Below, one piece after another: positions 1 through 7,879 of a DNA stretch of 38,133 bases. The position numbers were made by a program, and so were the translations under genes. Where the stretch lies: NCBI GenBank assembly GCA_019424135.1, contig JAHYZZ010000024.1:1-38133 (forward strand), written 5' to 3'. The DNA is from Lachnospiraceae bacterium. GTDB taxonomy: Bacteria; Bacillota; Clostridia; Lachnospirales; Lachnospiraceae. How positions within the stretch are numbered: the stretch's first letter is position 1; every line of letters starts with the position of its first letter. Under the pieces are notes generated by a model. The model saw only the letters and a program-made list of their open reading frames with translations, ran no database searches and was not told where the DNA came from.

Positions 1-49
1 GATTATTGCAAGAACTTTTTTTGAAAATGATTTCCCATCCTTTCACGGC

Positions 50-193
50 TTACACAAAAGCCTGGTATAGCCAGTAAATGATGATCACCAGCAATACGAC
101 TCCAAAAAGCTTGTCCATCTTTTCCCAGTCGCCAGTGATGACAGAACCAGCAATCAGCACTACTACAATCGCAATCAAAATAATTGTCAACAT
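50..193 (-). CDS. 47-aa membrane protein, unknown function
   Basis: A short gene 16 nt downstream of the MscS-type channel gene. It starts at ATG 193 with a GGGAGAA ribosome site about 7 nt upstream and ends at TAA 50-52. The product is two hydrophobic segments (about residues 2-19 and 29-46) joined by a short polar loop containing GDWEKMDK, so it should be a helical hairpin in the membrane. I do not recognise a family. Its position suggests co-expression with the channel; whether it is a partner or merely downstream cannot be told from sequence. Confidence 0.65.
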   Translation of the reverse strand: MLTIILIAIVVVLIAGSVITGDWEKMDKLFGVVLLVIIIYWLYQAFV

Positions 194-209
194 TCAACTT
201 TTCTCCCAT

Positions 210-1124
210 CTACTTATTTTTCTCTGATATATGCACAGTAACCTGGGGATATGGAATCTCAATCCCACTTTCGTCCAGCTTCAGCTTGATCTTCTCCAGA
301 ATCCTCCATTTTGTCGGCCAAAATTCCTCATTTCTTACCCAGGCTCTTGCTCCGATCACGACAGAGCTCTCAGCAAGGTCGTCTACAAAAATCAGGATCT
401 CCTTATCCTGCATGACAGCCGGATCTTCTTTCACGATTTTTTCAATCAGCCCCTTTGCTTTCCGAAGATCCGCTTCGTAAGAAACAGAAATCTTCAGATC
501 CAGCCTCCTTTCATCTTTGGCGGTTGCATTTGTCAGACTGTTATTCGTCAGCATGCCATTGGGGATCACGATAGTCTGATTGTCAATGGTAGAAAGCTTG
601 GTATAGAAAATCTGGATTTCTTTTACGGTTCCCTCTTTCATGTTCGTATCTTCTACAATATAATCTCCTACCTCAAAGGGTTTCAAAAGCAGGATCAGTA
701 CTCCTCCGGCAAAATTAGAAAGACTCCCTTGCAAAGCCAGTCCCAAAGTCAGTCCGCTGGATGCCACCAGTGCTGCCACCGAGGCAGTATCAACGCCGAA
801 CCTGGCTGCGATACTGAAAATCAACAGAAAATACAGCCCATATTTTAAAAGGGAATCTACAAACGTAGCCACCCCTGCATCCGCTTTGGAACGTTCAAAA
901 GATTTCCGGACAATTTTGCGGACCCACTTAATCAAGGCTCTTCCAATGAAGAAAAACACCAATGCTAGGACTACCTGCAAAGCAAAGCCGATGATCTGAG
1001 GAATGTTATCCTGAATCAACTGTGTCATCCGGCTGACTTCCTTGACTGTATCCTGCGTTACCTCTGCAACTTCCTCTGCCGCCGATGCATCATCTGCTGC
1101 GGCCAGTACCATCTGATCGATCAT
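210..1124 (-). CDS. Small-conductance mechanosensitive channel, MscS family
   Basis: MscS-family channel that would open on membrane tension to release solutes during hypo-osmotic shock. Three membrane segments are visible near the N-terminus. The third is the Gly/Ala-rich pore helix (ALVASSGLTLGLALQGSLSNFAGG), followed by the family's beta domain (LLLKPFEVGDYI) and a soluble C-terminal region. About 304 aa, normal for the short MscS class. I chose ATG 1124 rather than the ATG six bases earlier because AAAGGAGG abuts the earlier one and lies 6 nt before this one. The start lies inside pgeF (about 35 nt overlap), so translation is probably coupled. Confidence 0.92.
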   Translation of the reverse strand: MIDQMVLAAADDASAAEEVAEVTQDTVKEVSRMTQLIQDNIPQIIGFALQVVLALVFFFIGRALIKWVRKIVRKSFERSKADAGVATFVDSLLKYGLYFLLIFSIAARFGVDTASVAALVASSGLTLGLALQGSLSNFAGGVLILLLKPFEVGDYIVEDTNMKEGTVKEIQIFYTKLSTIDNQTIVIPNGMLTNNSLTNATAKDERRLDLKISVSYEADLRKAKGLIEKIVKEDPAVMQDKEILIFVDDLAESSVVIGARAWVRNEEFWPTKWRILEKIKLKLDESGIEIPYPQVTVHISEKNK

Positions 1125-1965
1125 TTGCATCCTCCTTTAATGCCAAAAGCGCACTCAAATTTCCCCTTTTATCTCCTGTCGTACGGTGAGAAAACAAAAG
1201 TTTAGGATTGCAGTGGGTGCATAGATTGGTCACTGCCATGTGTTCCGGCAGAATCCCAGCCTCCTGAAAAATCAGTTCATTTGCCCGCCACAGATTCAGC
1301 TGATACTTTCCAGTATCTTTCCGGTAGAACAATTCCTTCCAGTCTTTCCTTGAAAAACTGTCTTTAAATCTGTCAATTACGTCTTCACTGACCTCATAAC
1401 AATCCTGGCAGATGGATGGTCCGATGGCTGCCACCACATCTTTTGGATCTGTCCCATAAACCTCCTGCATCTTCTCCAACGTAATCCGTCCCATACGGTT
1501 TACCGTTCCTCTCCACCCAGAATGGCTAAGCCCGATAACTTTGCGTACTGGATCTACCAGATAAAGGGGCACACAGTCTGCGTAAAACGTTACCAGACAG
1601 ATTCCCGGCACATCTGTCACCATTCCATCTGTTTCCATAAAACGTTTTCCCCGGTCTTCTTCTCTTACGACCGCCACATTGACCGTATGAGTCTGATGTG
1701 TGAAAGTCATATCCTCTACCCGGACACCAATGGCTCTTGCAAGTCTCCTCTTATTTTCCTCCACCGCCTCCGGATCGTCTCCTCTAGTCGTACTGATATT
1801 CATCGTAGAACAGTACCCCTTACTGACTCCTCCCAGCCTCGTAGTGAATCCATGTTTCACCACCCCAGTCTTCTCAAGAAGTGGATACACCAAATAAGGG
1901 ACGCCGTTTACCACTCTTTCTTCGATGATCTTTTCATGATTTTTGTATTTTAATCCCAGACTCAT
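1090..1965 (-). CDS. pgeF: Peptidoglycan editing factor / multicopper polyphenol oxidase-like protein (YfiH family)
   Basis: Member of the YfiH/PgeF (laccase-domain) family, whose members have been linked to purine nucleoside cleavage and to removing mis-incorporated residues from peptidoglycan precursors. Seen here: the HQTH motif (residues near 90), DCVPLYL, GLSHSGWRGTV and the C-terminal CTHCNPKLLFSHR, which together supply the metal-binding His and Cys residues. The 291-aa length is slightly above usual because of a charged C-terminal tail that overlaps the downstream channel gene. AGGAGA stands 6 nt before ATG 1965 and overlaps the yraN stop. Substrate in this organism is not deducible. 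Confidence 0.9.
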   Translation of the reverse strand: MSLGLKYKNHEKIIEERVVNGVPYLVYPLLEKTGVVKHGFTTRLGGVSKGYCSTMNISTTRGDDPEAVEENKRRLARAIGVRVEDMTFTHQTHTVNVAVVREEDRGKRFMETDGMVTDVPGICLVTFYADCVPLYLVDPVRKVIGLSHSGWRGTVNRMGRITLEKMQEVYGTDPKDVVAAIGPSICQDCYEVSEDVIDRFKDSFSRKDWKELFYRKDTGKYQLNLWRANELIFQEAGILPEHMAVTNLCTHCNPKLLFSHRTTGDKRGNLSALLALKEDANDRSDGTGRSR

Positions 1966-1974
1966 TTTATTCTC

Positions 1975-2340
1975 CTAACCGCCAATGTAATCAAAGGCAT
2001 TTTGATACAGATGGATCTGATCCCCCATAATACTTACTACATCAAATCTACACTCAACATCTGTCATTCCTTTTCCTGTAAGATAATAAAGGGCGCACAT
2101 AGAAAGTTTTCTCTGTTTCCTTTCATTCACCGCCTCCGATGGCAGTCCTGCCCCCATATCCGAACGGTATTTTACTTCACAGAACACCAGACAATCTCCA
2201 TCCTTTGCGATAATATCAATCTCGCCTCTGCGACACCAGAAGTTGTATTCCAGTATCTGGTATCCTTTCACTTTCAAAAACTCTCCGGCCATCCTTTCAT
2301 ATTTGGAGCCGGTTTTCCGGTAATTATTCTCCATCCTCAC
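1975..2340 (-). CDS. yraN: UPF0102 / YraN family endonuclease-like protein
   Basis: About 120 aa, a restriction-endonuclease-fold protein of unknown cellular role that commonly sits beside rnhB. Seen here: the YraN core with GEIDIIA, then DCLVFCEVKYR, which form the PD-(D/E)xK-like site, and a FDVVSI strand near the C-terminus. The start is uncertain: GTG 2340, or ATG six bases later with the purines directly in front; either is within a few bases of the rnhB stop, so translation is probably coupled. The pairing with RNase HII hints at nucleic-acid processing, but that is inference. Confidence 0.88.
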   Translation of the reverse strand: MRMENNYRKTGSKYERMAGEFLKVKGYQILEYNFWCRRGEIDIIAKDGDCLVFCEVKYRSDMGAGLPSEAVNERKQRKLSMCALYYLTGKGMTDVECRFDVVSIMGDQIHLYQNAFDYIGG

Positions 2341-2343
2341 CTG

Positions 2344-3003
2344 CTAAATATATTTTTTGATAAATGACATCCGATGGATCGGCGACGGTCCCAGCCGTTT
2401 CAATCCTTCTAGATGTGCCCTCGTTCCATAGCCCTTGTTGTGGGCAAAATCATATCCTGGAAGTATCTGTTCATATTCCTTCATCAGCCTGTCTCTTGTG
2501 ACCTTTGCAATGATACTTGCTGCAGCGATAGAAACACTTTTTGCATCTCCTTTGATGATGGGGACCTGAGGGATCTCTACCTGTGGAATCGTCACCGCAT
2601 CATTCAGCAGAAGATCCGGTATAACTTTCAGATTTCCGATGGCCATACGCATGGCTTCATAGGTCGCCTGCAGGATATTAATCTCATCAATTCTTGCAGG
2701 ACTTACCATTCCGATTCCTGTCGCCACTGCGCATTCCATGATCTCATCATAAAGCATTTCTCGCCTTTTTTCCGACAACTTCTTGGAATCATTCAGATGC
2801 AAGATCATATGGTTTTTTGGCAGGATCACCGCGCCTGCCACCACCGGCCCGGCAAGCGGTCCCCTGCCCACCTCATCGATCCCGCAGATATAGCCGCAAG
2901 ATGCATATTCTTCTTCATATATGCTCATGGCCTTGATCCGCGCTGTTTCCTTTTCCAGTTTTTCTTTCTGTTTACGAAGCCTTTCCTCTTCCCGCTTATT
3001 CAT
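2344..3003 (-). CDS. rnhB: Ribonuclease HII
   Basis: Cleaves RNA in RNA-DNA hybrids and at single ribonucleotides in DNA. The N-terminal 40 residues are a charged helical extension (KREEERLRKQKEKLEKE), after which the catalytic core begins with GIDEVGRGPLAG (D43, E44). Further core motifs are LNDSKKLS, the AKSVSIAAASIIAKVTRD segment and the C-terminal GYGTRAHLEGL. Length is typical for clostridial enzymes with this extension. ATG 3003 overlaps the end of the upstream signal peptidase gene by 8 nt, consistent with one operon; only a weak GGGGTGAT site is visible. Confidence 0.95.
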   Translation of the reverse strand: MNKREEERLRKQKEKLEKETARIKAMSIYEEEYASCGYICGIDEVGRGPLAGPVVAGAVILPKNHMILHLNDSKKLSEKRREMLYDEIMECAVATGIGMVSPARIDEINILQATYEAMRMAIGNLKVIPDLLLNDAVTIPQVEIPQVPIIKGDAKSVSIAAASIIAKVTRDRLMKEYEQILPGYDFAHNKGYGTRAHLEGLKRLGPSPIHRMSFIKKYI

Positions 3004-3553
3004 GCTGGATCACCCCGATTTTATCAAAAGGATAAATGCGTACCCATGCTCTTCCTAACAGATCCTCCCGGTGGAGTACGCCCACATTGGGCTCCCGGCT
3101 GTCTGTGCTGTGGTTCCTGTTGTCTCCCAGCACAAAATATTCGTCCGGCCCCAGGGTAATCGGCTCTGCCGCAATTCCTGCTGATTCCATCACCTCTGTG
3201 CCATAAATATCAGAGGATAACAGTTCCCCATTGATATAGACGTATCCGCCTGCAATCTGAATGGTTTCTCCTGGCATGCCGATGATCCTCTTAATATAGT
3301 ATGTATTTTCTTCATATTTATAGGGAAAAACAATAATGTCAAATCGTTCCGGATCTTTAAAATGATAAGTCAGCTTATCTACGATCAGATTATCTCCATC
3401 ACTTAAAGTAGTCTCCATGGACTGTCCGCTGACTCTGGTTCTTTGTCCTACATAGGTAATAATGACATAAGTAAGCCCTACAATGATTAATATATAGAGA
3501 AGCCAACCAAAAAGCTCTCTTAAGATGCCTCTTTCTCTTCTGTGTCGTCCCAT
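2996..3553 (-). CDS. lepB: Type I signal peptidase (first of two paralogues)
   Basis: Removes signal peptides from exported proteins at the outer face of the membrane. One N-terminal membrane segment (about residues 14-35) follows a basic start. The Ser-Lys dyad is visible: Ser45 in SGQSM and Lys88 in YYIKRIIG, followed by the GDNR box (FVLGDNRNHSTDSR). 185 aa, typical of Gram-positive SipS-like enzymes. It and the paralogue at 4477-5163 flank rbgA on either side. The ribosome site is weak (AAAGGGG about 11 nt upstream). Confidence 0.95.
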   Translation of the reverse strand: MGRHRRERGILRELFGWLLYILIIVGLTYVIITYVGQRTRVSGQSMETTLSDGDNLIVDKLTYHFKDPERFDIIVFPYKYEENTYYIKRIIGMPGETIQIAGGYVYINGELLSSDIYGTEVMESAGIAAEPITLGPDEYFVLGDNRNHSTDSREPNVGVLHREDLLGRAWVRIYPFDKIGVIQHE

Positions 3554-3595
3554 GAATACCCAGGCCCCTTTCTGACTTATACGTTATAGATTCTA

Positions 3596-4444
3596 TCATA
3601 CTTTCGGCGGATATTCCACTGTCAACCTTCCAAGCTTTCCTCCGCGGAAATCATCAAGAAAAAGCAGAGCTGCCTTTTTGATATCCAGCTCCTGACCTTT
3701 CAGCAGACAATTTCTGCTCCTTGCAATCTCTTCCAACAGCTGATAAGGATCTTCCGAAGCTTGAATTTGATACTTTTCTTCCAGAACCCCACTATAAGCG
3801 CTGTTCATAAACTGGATCAGTTCTGCCGCCAGATCCTCTGTATTTACGATCTCATCTTTGATAGAGCCAATGAAAGCAAGCCTAAGGCCAACACTTTGAT
3901 CTTCAAATTTTGGCCAGAGGATCCCTGGCGTATCTAAAAGTTCCACCTGTTTATTCAGACGGATCCATTGCTTTCCCTTGGTTACCCCTGGTTTATTCCC
4001 TGTCTTTGCACAAGCTTTACCGGCCAGAGAATTAATGAAAGTGGACTTTCCCACATTGGGGATTCCGACCACCATAGCACGTACCGGACGGTTCAAGATT
4101 CCTCTCTTCCGGTCTCTTTCTATCTTTACCCGGCAGGCTTCCTGGATCACACTGTGTACACTCTTCATCTTTCCTGCGTTTCGCGAATTCAATTTGATAA
4201 CTTCAAATCCCTGCTCTTTGAAGTAATCTTCCCAGGCAGTGTTCCACTTTTCTTCTGCCAGATCAGCTTTATTTAGAATGATCATTCTTGCCTTATTCCA
4301 AGCCAGCTGATCAATATCCGGATTTCTGCTGGAAAGAGGAACCCTGGCATCCACCAGCTCGATTACCAGATCAATCAACTTCATATTTTCCTGCATCATA
4401 CGTTTCGCCTTTGTCATATGACCAGGATACCACTGAAAATGCAT
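3596..4444 (-). CDS. rbgA: Ribosome biogenesis GTPase RbgA (YlqF)
   Basis: Circularly permuted GTPase needed for late assembly of the 50S subunit in Firmicutes. The permuted motif order is visible: NKAD (residues 58-61) comes before the P-loop GIPNVGKST (127-135) and DTPG (171-174). The N-terminus WYPGHMTKAK is the family signature. 282 aa, full length. AGGAGAG lies 4 nt before ATG 4444. Placed between two signal peptidase genes and upstream of rnhB, matching the usual rplS-lepB-rbgA-rnhB order of low-GC Gram-positives, but with an extra lepB. Confidence 0.96.
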   Translation of the reverse strand: MHFQWYPGHMTKAKRMMQENMKLIDLVIELVDARVPLSSRNPDIDQLAWNKARMIILNKADLAEEKWNTAWEDYFKEQGFEVIKLNSRNAGKMKSVHSVIQEACRVKIERDRKRGILNRPVRAMVVGIPNVGKSTFINSLAGKACAKTGNKPGVTKGKQWIRLNKQVELLDTPGILWPKFEDQSVGLRLAFIGSIKDEIVNTEDLAAELIQFMNSAYSGVLEEKYQIQASEDPYQLLEEIARSRNCLLKGQELDIKKAALLFLDDFRGGKLGRLTVEYPPKV

Positions 4445-4476
4445 AATACTCTCCTCTTCTATGTTAAATACACTGA

Positions 4477-5163
4477 TTACTTTACCAATCCAAAATGCTC
4501 TTTCGGTGAAATGACGAACCAGGCCTTTCCATAAATATATTCCCGCTTCACATTTCCCACATCTGCATTTCGGCTGTCCTCACTATTTTCCCGATTGTCG
4601 CCAAGCACAAAGTATTCATCTCCGGCAAGCTCCAGCTTCCCGTCTACGACTCCCACATCATCGATATTTGTTGTCTCATAATCCTCATCCAAACGCTCAC
4701 CGTCAATGTAAACGCGGTTTTCAATGATCTCCACCGTCTCTCCGGGCAGCCCCACAATCCTCTTAATATAATAATGATCATTTTCATTTCCTTTGGGCTT
4801 AAATACAATAATATCTCCCCGCTTTGGCGTCGTCGCATTATATACAATCCGGTTGACCAGCACCACATCCCCGTTCCTTAAGACCGGACTCATGGAATCT
4901 CCCACCGTACTGACTCTTTGTCCAAAATACCAGACTGCCACATAGGCGAACAGGCAAACAACCGCGATCTCAAATACCCATTTCCCAATCACCGGCAGAT
5001 ATTCCCATTTTGGCCTCAGCTTTTTTCTAGGCTTAATATAACCAAGTTGGTTATTTCCGCCCTTTCGGCGCTTAATTCCTATCTTTTCAAGGATGGATCG
5101 CTGTCCCGGCTTCCTGGGTCTTCGCCGCTTTGGCTGATATCTGCGTCTTGCTGTACGTTTCAT
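4477..5163 (-). CDS. lepB: Type I signal peptidase (second paralogue, with long basic N-terminus)
   Basis: Second signal peptidase. The catalytic Ser90 (VGDSM) and Lys134 (YYIKRIVG) and the GDNRENSEDSR box are all present, so it should be active. It differs from its neighbour in a strongly basic cytoplasmic extension of about 55 residues (TARRRYQPKRRRPRK...) before the single membrane segment (about 60-80). I take ATG 5163 as the start rather than the GTG one codon earlier. It follows rplS after a hairpin terminator, so some transcription must read through or begin locally. The basic extension may bind nucleic acid or phospholipid; that is inference. Confidence 0.94.
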   Translation of the reverse strand: MKRTARRRYQPKRRRPRKPGQRSILEKIGIKRRKGGNNQLGYIKPRKKLRPKWEYLPVIGKWVFEIAVVCLFAYVAVWYFGQRVSTVGDSMSPVLRNGDVVLVNRIVYNATTPKRGDIIVFKPKGNENDHYYIKRIVGLPGETVEIIENRVYIDGERLDEDYETTNIDDVGVVDGKLELAGDEYFVLGDNRENSEDSRNADVGNVKREYIYGKAWFVISPKEHFGLVK

Positions 5164-5183
5164 CACATCACCCTATATATCAG

Positions 5184-5220
5184 AAAAAGGACAACATACA
5201 TTATGTACTTGTCCTTTTTT
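5184..5220 (-). terminator. Intrinsic terminator after rplS
   Basis: Inverted repeat AAAAAGGACAA / TTGTCCTTTTT with an additional ACAT/ATGT inner stem, just past the rplS stop (5230). The T-run makes it work on the minus strand; the symmetric A/T flanks mean it could work in both directions. It separates the abundantly needed L19 from lepB-rbgA. Confidence 0.75.
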
Positions 5221-5229
5221 CATTCACAA

Positions 5230-5577
5230 CTATTTTACTAATTCTTTTACCTTTGCCTTCTTACCAACACGGTCTCTTAAGTAGTTCAGTTTCGCTCTTC
5301 TTACTTTACCTCTTCTGATAACTTCAACCTTCTCTACATTTGGTGAATGCAGCGGCCATGTCTTCTCAACACCGATTCCGTTAGAATTCTTTCTTACAGT
5401 GAAAGTCTCTCTTGCTCCGCCACCCTGTCTCTTCAGGACAGTACCCTCGAACACCTGGATTCTTTCACGGTTTCCTTCCTTAATCTTACCATATACCTTT
5501 ACGGTGTCTCCCACATGAAACTCGGGTGCAGCTTCCTTTAACTGAGCTGCTTCAATGTTCTTAATAATGTCATTCAT
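5230..5577 (-). CDS. rplS: 50S ribosomal protein L19
   Basis: Large-subunit protein at the 30S-50S interface. The full 115-aa sequence is canonical: HVGDTVKVYGKIKEG, RIQVFEGTV, GARETFTVRK and GVEKTWPLHSPNVEKVEV followed by RRGKVRRAKLNYLRD. AGGAGG is 9 nt before ATG 5577. It has its own promoter (5662-5690) and terminator (5184-5220). In most Firmicutes it directly follows trmD; here a thiamine cassette intervenes. Confidence 0.98.
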   Translation of the reverse strand: MNDIIKNIEAAQLKEAAPEFHVGDTVKVYGKIKEGNRERIQVFEGTVLKRQGGGARETFTVRKNSNGIGVEKTWPLHSPNVEKVEVIRRGKVRRAKLNYLRDRVGKKAKVKELVK

Positions 5578-5661
5578 ACTGCGTGACCTCCTTAATTACT
5601 TGGATGTTCTTAAATACAAATGTACCAGAGGACCATCTCTTTTCTCTTCACAGCATGTAAT

Positions 5662-5690
5662 AGTTTATCATACCCCGCCAGAGATTGCAA
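5662..5690 (-). promoter_or_regulatory. Sigma-A type promoter for rplS
   Basis: On the minus strand TTGCAA (5685-5690), a 17-nt spacer and TAAACT (5662-5667), about 85 nt upstream of the rplS start. The transcribed leader of about 75 nt contains AGAGAAAAGAGATGG...CCTCTGG, which can fold; L19 leaders that regulate rplS are known in Firmicutes, but I cannot confirm this one by eye. Confidence 0.55.
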
Positions 5691-5702
5691 GCACTTTTTG
5701 GT

Positions 5703-5742
5703 AGAGGACGTAGCCCTTTGTAAAAGGGCTACGTCCTCTTTT
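5703..5742. terminator. 17-bp perfect hairpin between thiC and rplS
   Basis: The arms 5703-5719 and 5723-5739 are perfectly complementary (AGAGGACGTAGCCCTTT) around a 3-nt loop. On the plus strand it is followed by TTTT; on the minus strand, the thiC sense direction, the arm is followed by ACCAAAAAG, with no U-tract. It probably ends thiC transcription or shields the 3' end, but it is not a textbook terminator in that direction. Confidence 0.5.
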
Positions 5743-5785
5743 GCCAGTCACCCTGTACCTTTTTGTCATTCAGGGTGTACCCTTC

Positions 5786-7096
5786 TTACAATATATCTAT
5801 ATATTCCCCTGCCAGGGCCTTATTCATACTACGGACTGCACAAAATTTTCCGCACATACTGCAGGTGTCACTATGGTCGTCTTCCGGCTTTCTGCTGTCG
5901 CGGATTGCCTTTGCAGTTTCTGGATCTAAGGCACAGGCGAACTGTCCATCCCAGTCCAGATTTCTTCTGGCTTCTGCCATCCGGTCATCGATTTCTCTGG
6001 CTCCCGGGATGCCTTTTGCGATATCCGCCGCATGCGCCGCGATCTTGGATGCAATGATCCCCTGCTTGACATCATCCACATTTGGAAGCGCCAGATGCTC
6101 TGCCGGTGTCACATAACAAAGGAACGCAGCTCCGCTCATAGCCGCCACGGCTCCGCCGATGGCGCCGGTAATATGATCATAACCAGGAGCGATATCGGTT
6201 ACCAAAGGTCCCAGTACATAAAACGGCGCGCCCATGCAGATGCTCTTTTGTACTTCCATGTTCGCAGCCACCTGATTCAGCGGTACATGTCCGGGGCCTT
6301 CCACCATGACCTGTACGTTATGTTGCCATGCACGCTTTGTCAACTCTCCCAGACGTACCAATTCTTCAATCTGGCATACATCTGTTGCGTCTGCCAGGCA
6401 GCCTGGCCGGCAGGCATCCCCAAGAGAAATTGTCACGTCATACTCTTCACAGATATCCAGGATCTGATCAAAATATTCATAAAACGGGTTTTCTTCCCCC
6501 GTCATACTCATCCATGCAAATACCAGGCTTCCGCCGCGGCTGACAATGTTCATCTTCCGTTTATGCTTGCGAATCTGTTCGATGGTCTTCCGGGTAATCC
6601 CACAATGAAGCGTTACAAAATCCACACCGTCTTCCGCATGAAGACGAATAACATCAATAAAATCCTGAGCTGTCAACGTGGCCAGATCTCTCTGATAATG
6701 AATCACGCTGTCATATACAGGAACCGTCCCGATCATTACCGGGCACTCGCTAGTCAGCTTCTGGCGAAAGGGCTGGGTATTCCCGTGGCTGGACAGATCC
6801 ATGATTGCTTCAGCGCCGAGCTCTACCGCGCTCATCACCTTCTTCATCTCAATGTCATAATCCTTGCAGTCCCTGGACACGCCCAGATTTACGTTTACCT
6901 TTGTCCGAAGCATACTTCCGATCCCTTCCGGATCCAGACACTTATGTCTTTTATTCGCACAGATCGCCACCTTTCCCTCTGCCACCAGCTGCATCAGTTG
7001 TTCCTCATTCATCTGTTCTTTTCTGGCGACTGTTTTCATTTCCGGCGTCAAAATTCCTTTTCTTGCCGCATCCATCTGTGTCGTATAATCTCTCAT
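5786..7096 (-). CDS. thiC: Phosphomethylpyrimidine synthase
   Basis: Radical-SAM enzyme that rearranges aminoimidazole ribotide into HMP phosphate, the pyrimidine half of thiamine. The 436-aa product is the short form that lacks the N-terminal domain of proteobacterial ThiC. Seen here: conserved DLSSHGNT, VDFVTLHCGI, SRGGSLVFAWM, SLGDACRPGC and VMVEGPGHVPL, and the C-terminal CSMCGKFC cluster motif that binds the 4Fe-4S centre. GGAGG stands 7 nt before ATG 7096. It lies 35 nt after thiW and both follow a TPP riboswitch, so it should be repressed by thiamine diphosphate. Confidence 0.97.
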   Translation of the reverse strand: MRDYTTQMDAARKGILTPEMKTVARKEQMNEEQLMQLVAEGKVAICANKRHKCLDPEGIGSMLRTKVNVNLGVSRDCKDYDIEMKKVMSAVELGAEAIMDLSSHGNTQPFRQKLTSECPVMIGTVPVYDSVIHYQRDLATLTAQDFIDVIRLHAEDGVDFVTLHCGITRKTIEQIRKHKRKMNIVSRGGSLVFAWMSMTGEENPFYEYFDQILDICEEYDVTISLGDACRPGCLADATDVCQIEELVRLGELTKRAWQHNVQVMVEGPGHVPLNQVAANMEVQKSICMGAPFYVLGPLVTDIAPGYDHITGAIGGAVAAMSGAAFLCYVTPAEHLALPNVDDVKQGIIASKIAAHAADIAKGIPGAREIDDRMAEARRNLDWDGQFACALDPETAKAIRDSRKPEDDHSDTCSMCGKFCAVRSMNKALAGEYIDIL

Positions 7097-7131
7097 CTTT
7101 CTGCCTCCATTTTTCTAAATAATTTTGTCTG

Positions 7132-7635
7132 TTATTCCCAAATCTGCCTCATGACTCCGCCCTTCTCCAGTACAGTAACTAGAAGGAATGCCAGAATGCT
7201 TCCTGCTGTCGTAGAGATCAAGAAGGGAATCACATAGACAAACAACCCGGCTGGTCCGGCACCCATCAGGAACTCTGCAACAGGATAGGCCGCAAGTCCA
7301 CCAAGGATTCCCGTTCCAAAAGCTTCCGCGATACAGGTCATTTCCAGCTTCCGCCATTTTGCATAGACCACCCCACAGCAGAGCGCTCCAATCATACTCC
7401 CCGGAAAAGCCATCAGACTTCCAATCCCCAGAAGATTCCTAAGAAAGCTGGCGCAAAAAGCGATGCCTGTCCCCCACCAGGGTCCAAGCGTAACCGCTGC
7501 CAGAATATTGATCATATGCTGCACCGGTGCACACTGACTTCCAGCTACCGGGAAACTGATCATACTCCCGGCAACTGCAAGCGCCGTCAACACTCCTGCC
7601 ATGGCAAGCTTTCTTGTTGTCCTTTGCTGTGTCAT
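7132..7635 (-). CDS. thiW: ThiW: S component of an ECF transporter for a thiamine precursor
   Basis: Integral membrane substrate-binding subunit predicted to import a thiamine precursor (thiazole moiety in published predictions) with the shared ECF ATPase module, which is not in this window. Five to six hydrophobic helices are visible, starting at LAMAGVLTALAVAGSM, with the family-typical PVQHMINILAAVTLGP. AAAGGAG directly touches an in-frame ATG at 7647 and is 12 nt from the ATG at 7635, so I prefer the latter; four residues are in doubt. First gene behind the TPP riboswitch. Confidence 0.88.
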   Translation of the reverse strand: MTQQRTTRKLAMAGVLTALAVAGSMISFPVAGSQCAPVQHMINILAAVTLGPWWGTGIAFCASFLRNLLGIGSLMAFPGSMIGALCCGVVYAKWRKLEMTCIAEAFGTGILGGLAAYPVAEFLMGAGPAGLFVYVIPFLISTTAGSILAFLLVTVLEKGGVMRQIWE

Positions 7636-7693
7636 ATCTGCATGCATCTCCTTTCTTGTAGATGATGGAAATCATGCCAGGGTACAAAACCGC

Positions 7694-7724
7694 AAAAAAA
7701 CAGAGACGCGCAGGGCACCTCTGT
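7694..7724 (-). terminator. Riboswitch-controlled terminator of the thi operon
   Basis: On the minus strand ACAGAG...CTCTGT closes a stem that is followed by seven T. It sits directly after the TPP aptamer and before thiW, so it is the expression platform: formed when thiamine diphosphate is bound. Confidence 0.85.
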
Positions 7725-7743
7725 CTTCATCATTCTCGGTATA

Positions 7744-7831
7744 GATTCCCTACGTTGGCATTATCCAAATCAGGTCCTGGGTCGAAGCGGCATTACGCTT
7801 CCTCTCAGCCGGCTTTTCCGCCAGCTCCCCA
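7744..7831 (-). ncRNA. TPP riboswitch (THI element)
   Basis: The minus strand carries the conserved THI-box blocks in order: GGGGAGCT, GGCTGAGAGG, then GACCC, GACCTGATTTGG, ATAATGCCAACGTAGGGAA. Both the pyrimidine-sensing (CTGAGA) and diphosphate-sensing blocks are intact. With the terminator at 7694-7724 it should switch off thiW-thiC when thiamine diphosphate is plentiful. Confidence 0.95.
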
Positions 7832-7847
7832 TATATTTACATGACAT

Positions 7848-7876
7848 ATTATAATAGAGTTCTCCTGGTTTTGCAA
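7848..7876 (-). promoter_or_regulatory. Sigma-A promoter of thiW-thiC
   Basis: Minus strand TTGCAA (7871-7876), 17 nt, TATAAT (7848-7853), placing the start a few bases before the riboswitch. The -35 box begins only 4 nt after the trmD stop codon, so trmD has no terminator of its own before this element. Confidence 0.8.
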
Positions 7877-7879
7877 CCA

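Noticed and set aside
231..848. Long open frame on the plus strand
   Set aside because: Lies entirely opposite the MscS gene, no ribosome site, no family similarity, and unlike its neighbours in composition.
6032..7237. 401-codon plus-strand frame
   Set aside because: Antisense of thiC, which is conserved along its whole length; a shadow frame.
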